A stretch of DNA of 64,000 bases from Whalleya microplaca (Eukaryota > Ascomycota > Sordariomycetes > Xylariales > Xylariaceae): positions 1,116,001 through 1,180,000 of the forward strand of contig MU385714.1 in assembly GCA_022497155.1 (NCBI GenBank), written 5' to 3'. Of this stretch, positions 26,855 through 39,576 are shown in pieces. A program made the position numbers and the translations under genes. Below the pieces are notes generated by a model. It did not search any database and was not told where the DNA came from. It saw only the letters and a program-made list of their open reading frames with translations. The first letter of the stretch is position 1. Every line of letters begins with the position of its first letter.

Positions 26855-26953
26855 ATGATTGACAGAGAAGTCGAGATGACCAACATGGGCCGTGGTGCTT
26901 ATGACACGACGGGCGTTCCCGTTACCAAGCCTCCGCCGAAGCCCACGCGATAA
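26855..26953 (+). CDS. Candidate small protein (32 aa), unrecognised
   Basis: An ATG in a favourable fungal context (GCACAATGAT) follows a pyrimidine-rich leader and opens a short acidic-to-basic peptide beginning MIDREVEMTNMGRGAYDTTG and ending PPPKPTR. Codon choice looks more coding-like than the surrounding desert. The frame is also open upstream for about 30 codons, so the start could be earlier or spliced. No homologue is recognised. It could be a genuine micropeptide, the first exon of a longer gene, or chance. Confidence 0.3.
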   Translation: MIDREVEMTNMGRGAYDTTGVPVTKPPPKPTR

Positions 26954-27130
26954 GTTCCCAGACTTGGGTAATTCTGCGACGCCTCAGGTTCCTCGGAACA
27001 GGAGTATCGCGACCACGACTCTTAATTACTCCATACTACGAGCGGCCGCGAGCTTCACAAACTCATTTCATTGTTTTCTCAAGCGATCGCGAATTGGCGC
27101 ATTTACCTCAGCGACTGGTTAGAATTCTTT

Positions 27131-30100
27131 ATTGATTACGACCCATATTAATCCCTACTTGCGCTTCGACTTGTACACCATCTTGCGCGCCTTGCCGCTC
27201 AGCTCTAGTTGGTGCATTCCGATACATCCTTTTTAATACATCACATTCCGATCCAATACACATTCGGCCCGCCGCCACCTGCTTTTGAGCAGGAAGGGAG
27301 GGAGTACCACACGGTTTCTGCTGCGTCCATGCGGCATATTCGGGATCTTGTCATCTACGGCGTTACATTTAGACAGGAATTGGGGTACTTGAGATTTTCG
27401 GACATATTCGGATTTACATTGTCGGATGCTATGATTTCTTTCACAGCGAATTGCCATCACCCGACCCATTGAGCTGGACGCCGTAACGACCTTGAGCCAA
27501 TTGAGGCCAACCGTGGAACTCTAGGGTTGATCCTGTATGACACCTCGGGATCCCCAAAAGGGGGTTGTCTGCGTCATTCCATTGGCACAATCCAGCTCCA
27601 TCCCTCGAGTCCTGAAACGCATTGCTATGAGAAAAACCAATTTGTGATGGGTTCAAACACTTTAACAAATAATCCATTTTAATATTTCGGAGTCTGGTCG
27701 AAGCAACAAAGATGATTGGTTTCTGGGAATCTGAGTGTCTGAAGAGGATTTTGGGGGGGGCTCGCAAAAATTTGGGTTTGGTATGGGAAAATACTTGCTT
27801 GGGTTTTTGCATATAGACGTTTTGGTTTCTTGTCTCATTTCCTTTGTTCCCTGTGTCCACCCAGCTCCCCGAGTCCTCGTGGATCGGTTATCCCAGGGTA
27901 TCAAGGCTGTACTAATATCGGATTTGGATTTGGCCTGTTCGGATACTGTACAGTTGTTTTGCGGCATCCTTCGGATGAACTGGGCGCACACTACACGTTT
28001 GTTTAGTTGAGGGTTGTTCAGCCATGTGGGCGCGCGCTGGGCTGGAACCAGGTTGATAGATACCCCCGTTTAGACTGTACAGTACACTCAGAGGCATGAT
28101 AGCTACACAGCAACGGCATGAGTTTCTTAGAAATGATCGATCAAATTATTCCATCAATTTTCATTTTCCACATTCGCCTCACAACTGAAAATTTGCCGCG
28201 ATTTGCAACCGCCTAGAAATGTGGCATAGATCGTAATGACAGGTCTAAGACTTGTTTGCTTCTTCTGCGTACCGAGAAACTAGGGCCCAACAACTCCAAG
28301 ACGAAGATATGTCACATTTTACAAATAGACGCAAAGATCAGACCGTTCACCTTGGCCAATAATGCGGATATGCGCCGCATAGCGGTACATACATCGTACC
28401 TACATCCCTTTTCTTCTTGCCAACCAATGCCTCAGACCATCGCCGTCGCCATCACCGAACAACGGCCTTAAGCCATCCTCGGTCAAGTTGCGCAAACAAC
28501 TCTCAGACCGTCGTTCCGTGCACACGAGACGTGGCCGAGCAAACCCACACACCCACAAATCAGAAGGAGACATCGAAGAATGACGATAGCCTCGATCAAT
28601 CAGATCTAGGTATCACACGTCTCCCGCACCGTCGGGTCAGGCGCACCCTGTCAAGGGAGGCGCTTTTACCGGCCATTGGAGCCATCTCAGCAAACAGAAC
28701 CAGTACTGTACTTGCCAAGGGATATTTAAGCTGAAGTGAGAAGTCATTCGTCGGTGACCTCATTTAGAGACACATCTGGCAACCTTATCACCGCATCTGG
28801 ACACAACGAGCTGCGAGGCTAATGCAAGCTTAAAGGAGAGGTTACAATGTTCCCAGCAACCATTCCGTCGGGTCGGCCATTCATTTGGCGAGGAAGAGGG
28901 AAAGTGGGCTCTTTTGCCCGGGAGCGACCGTCCATCTGTAGGCAGGGGTCAGTTAGTGTTACCCGTCTCTTTCTGTTCTTTTCTTATTGTTATTTTTATT
29001 TCCATTCACATGTTCACTATTGGCTTTTTTTCTCTCCCTTCAGGCTTCAGCTTTCGGCATTGTAATCTTACAACCCGAATGGAGTCTGGCCAAGACGGTC
29101 CCTGTGTGTAGCACGACGTCTAGTTGCAGGACTAATTCAATTTTCATCTGAGCCTCCTCCGTATCAGAGGTGCAATACAGGGTGCGGCGCCTTGCGATCT
29201 AGCCGAGTGGCTGCAACTACTGCAATACATCTTTCAATGTGCACCTCGTGTGCAATGCGATGCATCGTTCCCGCTCAGATCTCCCCTGCAGTAGTTCAGG
29301 GTCCCTTAGTTGGGGGCCCAGATCAACATCTGTACATATATACGTATAGCTGGGCTGTATGTGCGTATGTACGACTACTATGGTACAACAGGCAGCTCTC
29401 GTATCCCCCAACCAATGCCATCTATATCGAATTTCCTCTCCCGAGGACACACCACACATGCACAAGGAAGCATCCTTGTGCAATCGCAGAACGTAATTGT
29501 GCGAGCGGAATGCAGTAGCAATAATCCATATCCAGACTTCCCGAGGTCCACACGGGTGCCAGAAATAGACCAGGCGACCACTTTACCAATCCAAGCTACT
29601 GTCGTGCACCCCAGTGCCTCCTTCGAAATCCTGGCTGACATGGTGAACCCCCATCTTGTTCTTCTCTAACCCAGGTAGTTAACTGCGAACGGTCTCGACA
29701 CCAGAGGAAACGAAACCCTATAACTCGCTACCAACCAGTCGCCTGATGACTATTCAAAAGCGGGAGATTAATCAATCCTTCAGGCCATCATGCGCTTTCA
29801 CATCAGACAAGTTTCTCCGGTATCACACACATGCGACTGCTTATGACAGGCTCCCACCCAGGACACCCCCATTCTATCATCCCACGTTGCAATGAAACTC
29901 TACATGTTCGAGGAACCGACTGAGGGTCGTCAGCACGTGTCACGCGCCGTTCCTTGGGGAACGCACTAGGCAAGAAGGAGCAGGTGAGGGCTTTTCTCAC
30001 CACGGGCAAATTATCATGAACCCGGCGGAGCAACGTGGATGGGATGGAGGGATGATTATGGTTTGGAGACGGTTCATCCAGCCATCCAGCTAGGTTAGGG

Positions 30101-30900
30101 ATTTCTCCCGAAAGGCCCATGCGTATGTACTATAGAAGATCCCGTCTTTCCCACCCTCTATTTTTGGTGCCCCCGTGTGCCACCCGACGAAGCATGCAAA
30201 ATGACGACGCGGGAGGTAATGCGAGGGCATCGAGGATTTTCATTCGACTCTTATCTTCTTAGCAAAAAAAACTTTTCTCTCTACATCGGAGTAATATGTA
30301 ATCATAGATACGAAATTCTGACGGGTATGACAAAAAGAAAGATGACATCGCAACCACCTTTTCCTCCCCTTCCGACTATGCGCCGAGAACCCGACCGATT
30401 GGACATTCACATGCGCAGCGTTACTGTACCAGCAACCCTGCAACGTGCTTTTTTTCGCGCGTTCCTGCAGCGTTCTCCACGGAACGGTGCCATTCCGCTG
30501 GATTTTCCGGGGGAAAGCTGAAGACTGGAGACTACTAGGTATGTAAAGGACCTGGCACGGTCTGATCTTCAATAGATCGGTAGAGTCCCTGAGGCTGATC
30601 CATGTCTTCGACTTCCCACGTGCTGTGCGACTACTACGTAGTATACTTCGCAGGAGCTGGAACCCGGGATTATCCTGGGCGACGCATAATTGCCGTCATC
30701 TTTTGTCCTCTCTTTCGTGCCTTATGCCTCTTCTTCATCTAATTAACTATTTAGTCCTCGGTGTAGACGGATTCTTGGCGCCATTATTGAAATCCAAGTT
30801 CGACCTTAAGTCTCGGGAGTTACACGGGCGTATTTGTGCTCAGTTGGAGATATTGGCATTTGCCATGAGTGGCAATATGGAGCCTAGACACGCCCTATAG
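27131..30900. other. Gene-poor region, no gene recognised
   Basis: Composition is mixed, with several frames of 60-119 codons on both strands (for example 28417-28734 plus and 29310-29669 plus) but no domain, signal peptide with follow-up exon, or family motif. No RNA gene was recognised. Confidence 0.5.
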
Positions 30901-33900
30901 CATCGGTTGCAGTTTCTCTCCTTGACTTCTCTCTTTCGTTCGGTTTGACCGCATGAACTATCGTATGACTGTCTCGGGTCTTTGCTGTCAGAACCTCGTG
31001 GCAGCCCGTCGCGTGCTTGTGTTCCCCCTTTTCGATAGCGGCTCATGGGGTAACTGACTGACAGCTCACTCTGAGACAGACAAAACGAGTGTATTAATAA
31101 ATAGGACTCTAGAAAGGCTAGGCCTTTGTGATACGGTATGTTATTGTCTAGGGATCATGTGAGCTCGTCACGATGACCTCGAATTCGTTACGTCAAGCTA
31201 ATCTTTTAGCATTAGTTTGCTAGATTTAATGAGGTATCACTAGTCAGTTCTATGTAGCAGCATCGATGTACTCCGTGGTATTGACTACTCGCGGGAGCTT
31301 GTTCTAACAATACTTTTGTATGGCAACTGAAATGCAACCCTAATATGGCCTATAATCTCTGGTTCATGTGAAGGGGTTGTGACAGTATACCTAGCCTCTG
31401 TTTAGAGGGTGAGTTTCACTCCACATAATATATCCCTTGGCAGGCATGGAATAATATCAATTGAATTTATTCAAGTTGAGATATCGAGGGGAAGAGTTTT
31501 AGAGTTGACATTACAGTACTCTTCGAAAGTATATAAGTTTGAGATGCATAGGAGACTATAGTGTTCAAGTGCTTGTTGGTAAGGACTAAGAATTCGTAAA
31601 GCTATAATAAACTTTATCATGGACATCAGACGAAATTATTGTCAGAGTTAATTTGAATATTATGATAACATATACACTTCAATTTCAAGTATTCTTGTCC
31701 ATATTCTATGGTCTAATAAAGTCTGTCCCCTACGATCTTAGAAGTGTCATGAGTCTATAACATACCCAGAAAAAATTCCATCTCCTATTTTCATCAAGCA
31801 TGCACACTTACGTAAGGATACCCCCTTATTAAGCACGAAACTATTCAAGGAGTTTTACAAGTAAACTGGCTCCCTCGGATTAACTCTGACTCTCCGAGAT
31901 AACAATTCGTGACTAAGGTTAGCCATGGGAAATCACGCCAGCTGCATATGTTAACTTGACCTCAATATGTTTCAACGTTACCCGCAGCATATTATTATTG
32001 TTTTCTCCTGTTACTAAGATGTCACATATGGCTCTCACTCTAGCTAAGTCTGTTTGTACCCGTACTTACATCTACAAACCTTTCTCTCTTAGCATCTAGC
32101 TATTCGGAGTTGAGATATTACCTATATGAATGGGTAACTAGCCCAATATAGTACGAATTCACGGACAAGATTCTGAATGTAGCACATATGTCCTGGAATC
32201 ATGCATCAAACCCTCAAGACGACCTTGACAACTGTCGTTTCAGTCTACCAAGTTAAAGGAACCCCACTGAGACGAGAATAGTTGAGATGTATGAGTTGTC
32301 GTCGGCGGTATTATCTCTGAGTATAACCCGTACTCTCATGAGACTTGCAGCTTGTGGCTGTCTGCTTCATAGGTACTTCTCATGGAAGTACCTAAACCCT
32401 AGCCTCAGTTTCAGCCATTGTTCTCCATTTCTGGTTCCTAGCCCTGATGTTTGACCGACACTGAGACCTTAGCTCCCTGGGTATCTACGTGTCATCGTTG
32501 GTTTACTGACCTAATGCTCACCTTGCTGCTAGTTGTGGGTTCCAGCCCACTCCACCATGTTCAGCCTTGGGCACAGACACCTGAAGCTGCAGGCCGCTAA
32601 CAGGTCTCCTTTGGGCCGGATGTACCGGGTATCGTCGTTGCTCTGATAGAGCCAGAGTATGCGTATCGCGGGAACTTGATACGAAACACCTCGTGCTCGA
32701 AGAGGCCCAACCAACGGGACCACCGTTGAAACCCAATTGTCAGAACTACTGCTCACGCCCCAGTAGTTCAGGAACAAGTGGCTGCGCATCTGGCAGGCGT
32801 GTGACTGTATGCTTCCGCTGCTGCCAAGCAGACACGTAAGCTGCGTATATATGCGTCTAGTATGCGTGTAGATGCGGGAAGTACGTCGTTTAAACACAGT
32901 AACGTAGTGTGGTGTCAAGGGGCTTACTATGTTTGTGGCATCTTCGAGTGGTCGAGGTCGAGAGTGGATAGAGAAAAGCGCTGCTAGGTGATTTGTTGTG
33001 CATGGAAGGGAAGAAGCGGTGTATGTACATATATATACATCTCTGCCTATATAACGCTAAGCATGCATGAGATACATATCTTCTCTTGAAAATATGATCC
33101 ACATCTGTATGTAAGAAACCCTGTGAACACTTAGCTGTTCGAACTTTGTTGAATGGAGTTTTAGGTAGTCGTGACGAGTTACGAGTATGGCGTGTTGACT
33201 CACTCAACTAACGACTGTGGAGTTCACATGTTCTAGTATCTGCATAGAATTTACTAGACTACCGCAATTGACCAACGGGTATAAGGTGGGAACCTGTTAC
33301 TTGGTGGCAAGTGAAGTGAGGGAGAAAATTGAGGCGCTCCCATGCTGAGTATAATCGAATTACTAGGCAGCCGTAGCTCCTCTTCTAGTGGCCTCGCCCT
33401 ATACCTTTTCGTAGACGTAACCGGATTTAGACGGACTAAAGAGCATAGCATGCTTAGATCGCCAGCAGGGATTTATATCCCATAACAATGGGTCTATCAT
33501 GCTTCAAGTCCTCAGGTTCTATCATGTCTAGATTTTATAGTCTTAGTTTGAACTTGGCGTGCTGGGATTAGAGCAGAAGGCTGAATATTCAAGTTATAGT
33601 CCTAAAACCTCATTATTTTGCCACGCTCTGATTGAGGTTGACATCGCGGAGAAACTTATCTCACATAATGATGGAAGTGATAATCAATTTATTGTCTTTC
33701 ACTTTTACCTGTCTAAATTTCTACCGTCGTTCGGAAAGAGGTAAGAGAACAAATTGAGAGTAGACGAAATTCGTATCGATTTTCCACAACTATTTCATTA
33801 TTAAGCAACACTATGTCTAAATTAGAATTATCCTTCTATATGTAAATTGTTTGTATTAACACGAAAAGAGTGTATGTTGAATAGGATATATTGGTGAGTC

Positions 33901-36900
33901 GTGAAGGTGAAGATCTAAAGGAGTGTGTGCTCGCTTAAATAACCTAAAAAGGAGAAGCGAACGGCTTCAATGACGTCAGCACTTCAGCTTAAGAATAGCT
34001 TCATCAATGTGGTTATTCTCAAGTGTACCTTAGGTTGATAGGTAGAACGGTAGCTACTAGCAAATCCCTACCTGTTTGAAATCTCTACAGTTATACCTTG
34101 TCACAGTATTCAGCTAGAGTTAAGCTAAATTAGGCTTTATTTCCACGCTACTACTGCTACGCCTGTTCGTCTTGCTAGCTACATGACAGATATGGAGAAA
34201 TTTCCACAGATTGACCGTGGGCACTTAGTTGATGTATTCATGCACATCACTGCCATTCAGTGATTAATAGTTGGCGCAGCCTTCAACCTATGTGACAACC
34301 ATAAACTTACTATGTCTGAAAGGGGCTCATACATAATAGGCAACAACTGTTTAGATACGCCCTATAGGGCTGAGGGTGGTACGGGCATACGTATGGCCGA
34401 CCGCCTATACATGTATTTATAAGGGGCTCTGCCACCTTCCTATAGCTTCACTTTGCACTAATCAAGTCACTATACTCCTCGTTACTTTGTCCCATATTGA
34501 CAACAACCATTTTCACCGCTACAGTCACTATTCTCCGTTACAGCTAATTCCACTCTAGTAGTTCATGAGAGTTTGTGTTGTTAGACATTATTCCTGGTTT
34601 TACGTTTAGACTTACTTAGGTAAATACACTGAATGCGTTACTTAAACCTCACGTCGCAACAGCGATGCCGCCATTGCAATATAAGCCGTGGTGCCTTATA
34701 TGCTCTGTGGCACATGTGCAAAGAAACGCCAAACTAGCTTCATGCTGCTTCTAGCTTACGTAAATAGATGCAGAAATATCTTCCTCATATCTCGTTAACG
34801 TCAGGGAAGAACTTTCGAACATGTATGTGTCAAGGGGCAGCGACTCAAGGTTATATATTTAGCTATTGACTTCTTTGTTTAGCCAGTATGCTGCACACGT
34901 AGTAACATGTTCATGTAAGCAGCTTCTACGTGGCGGATACCTACAAGTACAAAAATTTGTGTGGTTGACCTAGACTTGAAGTTGGATAGCTGTTAATGAA
35001 CTTCAGCTGATAGACCTACCTATTGTATAAGACTTCTCATAATATGATTCTGCTAAGTGCAGGTAATTTCATTTCAGTGATGTATCGATGACTATGTGGT
35101 TGAAAACTGAGGGCGAGGCAAAATTTGTATCTGCTCTATATCTTGCTGAGCTCTTTGGTCTAGATATTATGAATTTGCCTCAGTGGGCTCTCTTTAACGA
35201 GAATGTCAGTAAAACTGCTGTATTGTCGTGCCTCTGTGGAGCGTACGATTTGTCTCGTGCTGCTATATCTTATTGGATCACTCAAATCCTTGATCATAAC
35301 CGTCCTTCGTTAGATACGTTGTCACGATAATAGGGGTATTGGTTATAGTGTAATAATTGCTCCGAGATCCATAGGCTTAAAAGAGATTTTCTAAGCAACT
35401 AGAAGATCTTTTAGATCTTAGACCTTTACACAATTGTAATTAAGTCAACTAAAGTGATCACGGTAGCACCTAAATGATCATTGCACACACTGTAACTGTG
35501 ATATACGTCCTTATTATATAATGCCTGTATTCGTCGCACATGTTCTGGCAGATATACTCGTTCAAAAGTAGTACTAGTAATGATGTACTATAGCTGGAAA
35601 ACTCAACGAGCCTAGCGGAGTTTCAGAGACATCCTTCGGGTATTGGAACATATTGGCTTTCATTGGTTACTATACACGATTATGTATATCTAACAGATTT
35701 ATGACCAGCGGTTATCGGAGGCCTGTAACCCGTGTACGTAACTACTATGTCTTGTCAAAATTATATCGATATAACAGTGATCATCAGGTCGCCATTGCTT
35801 TTCGGCCGCTGAACACTATACCTACGCCACTCTGTCCCATTCCATCTCACTACATAGGCATTAATATCACCAGGCTTGTATCACGAATCTCTCGGTTTAT
35901 GTGTTCAGGCTCGAAACTATTGAGCTTTTATTAATAGGTTTATGTTTGCTTCATAATGCATTGTAATTATCCTCAATTCGTCTCTAGTTAGGGAACTTGT
36001 GATCAATCCTATCATCCAGCCTAGCCTTCTGCACGTGGCTGGATTAGGATCTTAGAAAACGCGCAAGACATACGATATATTTCTTACCTATGGATATGGA
36101 CCTATGCTAACTATATTCATTTTGTAATCAGTAGCAGTGAATGGCGTCATGTTACATCCGTGCGAGCCTTTTAGGAAGGAATACTAGAAAGACACGAACA
36201 AGTAAACGTTAAGTCCAAGATCGACGAATTCCGCTTGAGCATTTGGGGATATCTCGGAATAGGTTGAACCCTAGTCAAATAGTAGAATTGTATTTTGGTA
36301 TTCTATCCCTGGGTGCTATTACTATGTCTTTATGTAAGTGACAGTACTAGATGACCTGTACTATGTTTTAGTGTATGATATCTATATAAAGCAACAAGGG
36401 TGGATTAAATATGAGTCTTGTAGTATGAGAATATTCTTCTTACGTTCTAGTTCGGGCTTTCTAGCATTGCGGCTGAAGGATCGACATGCATAACATGGGG
36501 CTAAGGATGAACTGCGTTGTGTTCTACCTGGTAATTTATGCTTAATGAATGAGGGTTTGCCATATTAATGAGTTCAATGCGTGAGCTCGTATCCCTGCCA
36601 AGCTAAAGCCCTTAGACTCCTTTTCAGGAAGTTGGTAAGTACAGATGTGATAGGCTCGTTGCTGAAAATCAACGTATGTGGAGGTTTGTTTACTTAAATC
36701 CTTCTCAACGTCAAGATCATTCAGTATAACATTAGATGACAACCGGATTATAGTGAGAAAGTTCATATCCAAGGTTGAACACCTGGCGTGAGTAGATGGT
36801 TGGTAAAGACAGGGGTCATTTTAGTGAGATTCCAGGAGGGGTGAGATGTGGTTGGCCAGGCGTTTACGACTGCAGATTTCAATTAACTGTGCCTTATTTA

Positions 36901-37617
36901 ATCACCACTTTTAAGTTAGCTACTCTTGAGTGATTTACAAGCGGCAACCAAGGATTATACTCCTTACATGTGGGTAGGTAACAATATCATCTACATGTAG
37001 GCAAGATATCTGCAAACAGTTTCGACAGAAATTGCTTGAACGGATAGTCGGCCATAGAGGTTGACTAGGTATATAACTACTTGTATCTTTTGGTCTTTAG
37101 CGTGAATGTTATGGCGTCCTAATCTTGAAGCTGCTGCATGCGCGTGGGCTTAATGACCCCTGTGATTTGCTCTACCTACCTTCCCCGCGTTAGTGTGAGG
37201 CCTATCATTCGGTCCGGGACGATGAACGATAGGTAGATCTCTGTCAGGAGCTACAACAACCAATCATCATCCAGCCCTCTGATGCTAACATTAAGGTTCG
37301 CGGCTGACATGAGCTGTAACACCTACCGGAAATATCTAGGGTGTCGTGATGACCTGCGGCACAGAACACGTGCAGCGCTACGACCCTCGTGCAAGACATC
37401 AATAGAGAATGTCGTCCAGATATTTAAGATGACCTACCCCTTGAGATTTGGATTGTCTTTTCTCGGCGATTTATTCGTTTTCTCCTTCCGTTCTGGCTAA
37501 GGAATCTGGACCTGAGCCTGTCGGACTTTTTTATCTAGAGATATACGAGTCCACTGTTGGTTTCATTGACTCTATCTGTATGTTACACGCGCCGTGAGCC
37601 GCAACTCATCGTTAAAC
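30901..37617. other. AT-rich gene desert
   Basis: This 6.7-kb stretch is AT-rich, full of TA dinucleotides and stops. One frame stands out at 35088-35330 (listed separately). The texture suits RIP-type or drift-degraded repeats, but this was not measured. The right edge from about 37.1 kb becomes more balanced and leads into the secreted-protein gene. Confidence 0.55.
35088..35330 (+). other. Isolated 80-codon open frame in AT-rich sequence, unrecognised
   Basis: The frame starts with ATG and reads MTMWLKTEGEAKFVSALYLA at its N-terminus, later LFGLDIMNLPQWALFNENV. It is amphipathic and protein-like, unlike most frames around it, and could be a relic of a larger gene. No family is recognised and no flanking exon was found. 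Confidence 0.2.
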
Positions 37618-38512
37618 ATGAAATCCCACCTGCAAACGGCTATAGTAGCTTTATTGCTAGTAAGACTTCTTCTTTGAACTACTAAGTTAACCTACTAATG
37701 TTTGCTAAAGGGACCATCAGGAAGTGAGCAGCATTCATAGTCATCTATTATCATCCTTACCGGCTGTCCCATTCCAAGAGCAAAAAGGCCCTATTGGGTA
37801 TATTCCAGAATTGAAAGCGCATGGGGCATGCTTCAAACCTCACGATAATTCGTTAAACTGTCTGAAAAGAAAAAATCCCTACTGACACCAGATGCTGTAG
37901 TCCGGAGCGCGCCTACGAATTCTACAAAAGTCAAGGATGGAGTTTCTAGCTGTGGTAGTGCCTGGTTGTCTATTGACGACGTCACAATAGGGGGTGGTAG
38001 TGACCACCGTACGGGTTTCACCACGGCTGTAAACAAATTTTGTGGTCAGGTAGACGGCAAGACTGTAAAGAGTCAGGGATACCTTTCGATGGCCACCGAG
38101 CTCTTTCTGAGTGGAGGAAAGGACCCTTCAACCTACGGCCTTCTCGGCTACGTGTATTGTGAGCAATGGTATACTTGGCCCATGATGCAGCTACTCATTG
38201 CCTTGACCAGTTGAAATCCACAACAAGCAAAACTCAGACCACAAAGTGGATTGTCAGCCTCACAGATCCCCTAGGTTACTCCTGATACTAATATATTTCT
38301 AGCCGCATCCTGCAAGAAGTATTTTGCCACTTTGTCCGCAACGGGCAGTGATTGTTATGGGACTGAACATCATGATACTAAAGGAGGAACCTACCAAGTC
38401 GGAGACAATGCTGTGGTATGTATTAAACCCTGTCGTTTGGGAACACAAAATCTTCGTTCCTTACGGTATATCTGGAGTGCGTCTATATACAGGTGCTAAC
38501 TTTTAGCAGTAA
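37618..38512 (+). CDS. Small secreted cysteine-containing fungal protein; frame change in the middle, possibly broken
   Basis: ATG at 37618 opens a signal-peptide exon (MKSHLQTAIVALLL) ending at GT 37660. Exon 2 starts at 37721 and includes FQEQKGPIGYIPELKAHGAC. A later exon encodes DGVSSCGSAWLSIDDVTIGG and VNKFCGQVDGKTV up to 38158. Then come 38211-38252 (EIHNKQNSDHKVD) and 38303-38415 (SCKKYFATLSATGSDC, then YGTEHHDTKGGTYQVGDNAV). A final intron with a TGCTAAC branch point leads to a stop at 38510-38512. The Cys-rich, FC...DG...GG layout recalls a domain seen in secreted ascomycete proteins of unknown role and beside some LysM or GH18 proteins; this is memory-based. Between about 37850 and 37900 the frame shifts: either an unusually short intron (about 41 nt) or a one-base indel. 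Confidence 0.55.
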
Positions 38513-38582
38513 GCCCAATAATCCTATTCTCCTATTTTTATATGTGTCCTGAACCCTCAACTACCTGCAGGAACATGCCATA

Positions 38583-38598
38583 TTTTTTTTTTTTTTTT
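38583..38598. repeat. Poly-T run of 16
   Basis: Sixteen consecutive T lie between the secreted-protein gene and the AIM6-like gene. Such runs are assembly-error and slippage prone, which matters because the 5' end of the next gene is unresolved. Confidence 0.9.
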
Positions 38599-38658
38599 GG
38601 AAGAGGCCTCAACAGCTAACTTAGGACGTTAACTAAACTAGATCCTATCATGCTCTAG

Positions 38659-39576
38659 GCAACGCCGTTCCACCATATCAAAAGGCCATCAATACGCTTG
38701 TTTCTGAAGTGCTGGGTGCCCAACAAGTGAACAAGGATGCAGGCCCGCCACTTGACCCCTGGCCGTTGGATTCCCTCAATAGTGTCTTACCAGTCGCATG
38801 CCACAGTCACAACGACTACGACCACGATATTCCGCTGTTCCAGGGGTTAAGTGCGGGATGTGTCAGCACCGAGGCAGACGTCTGGCTGATAAATGGAGAT
38901 GTGTCAATCGGACATCTCGCACCCGATGTAGGCAGAACACTCGGGAAGCAATACGTGGGTCCCCTGAAAGAGATTATCGACCACAACGGCGGGGCCGTGT
39001 TCAAGGCCAAGCCCGGCCAGAGCCTCACGTTGCTAGTAGACTTCAAGACTAGCAGCTCCGGGACTCTAGACGCCGTAGTCAAGGCCCTCGACCCTCTACG
39101 CCAGGCGGGTTACCTCAGTAAACTTGAAAATGGAAAATTCGTTGAGAAGCAGGTCACTGTCGTGGCAAGCGGAAGCGCGCCCTTCGATCGGATCAGCAAG
39201 GGAGACGGTGTGCCCGATAGGGATATTTTCTACGATGCCCACGTCGACGACCTAAGCGGAGAGAGCTACACCAGCCAGAACTCGTACTACGCGTCGGCGG
39301 ACTTTGAGGACGCAATAGGGAAACCAAGCAACGCAGACTTGTCCGCAGATGAGAAAACCAAGGTGACCAACCAGGTTGGAGCAGCTCATAAGATTGGCCT
39401 GAAGGTCCGATATTGTAAGTTCTTCCTCTCAATGATACTGTATAAAGAGGTAACTGATGTAAACTATAGATGATCTACCTGGTGACTACCTCTGGGAGCC
39501 ACTGATTGATCTTGGAGTTGATAGACTAAATGCTGATGACATGTCGGCTACTGCTCGATTGAAGCGAATCACATAA
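38659..39576 (+). CDS. AIM6-like protein (PLC-like phosphodiesterase fold), 5' end not found
   Basis: Two exons are clear: 38659-39414 and 39470-39576 (55-nt intron, in phase). The first follows a CTCTAG acceptor. The core reads VACHSHNDYDHDIPLFQGLS, then GCVSTEADVWLINGDVSIGH, then LTLLVDFKTSSSG and FYDAHVDDLS. This matches the AIM6 (altered inheritance of mitochondria 6) family, which has a TIM-barrel fold related to PI-PLC and glycerophosphodiester phosphodiesterases; HSHND and the EAD motif carry the presumed catalytic positions. The C-terminus is DLPGDYLWEPLIDLGVDRLN. There is no ATG anywhere in the first exon frame, and no convincing upstream exon with a signal peptide or TM segment lies between 38513 and 38658. 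So the gene is either incompletely modelled or 5'-truncated at the edge of the desert. Confidence 0.7.
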
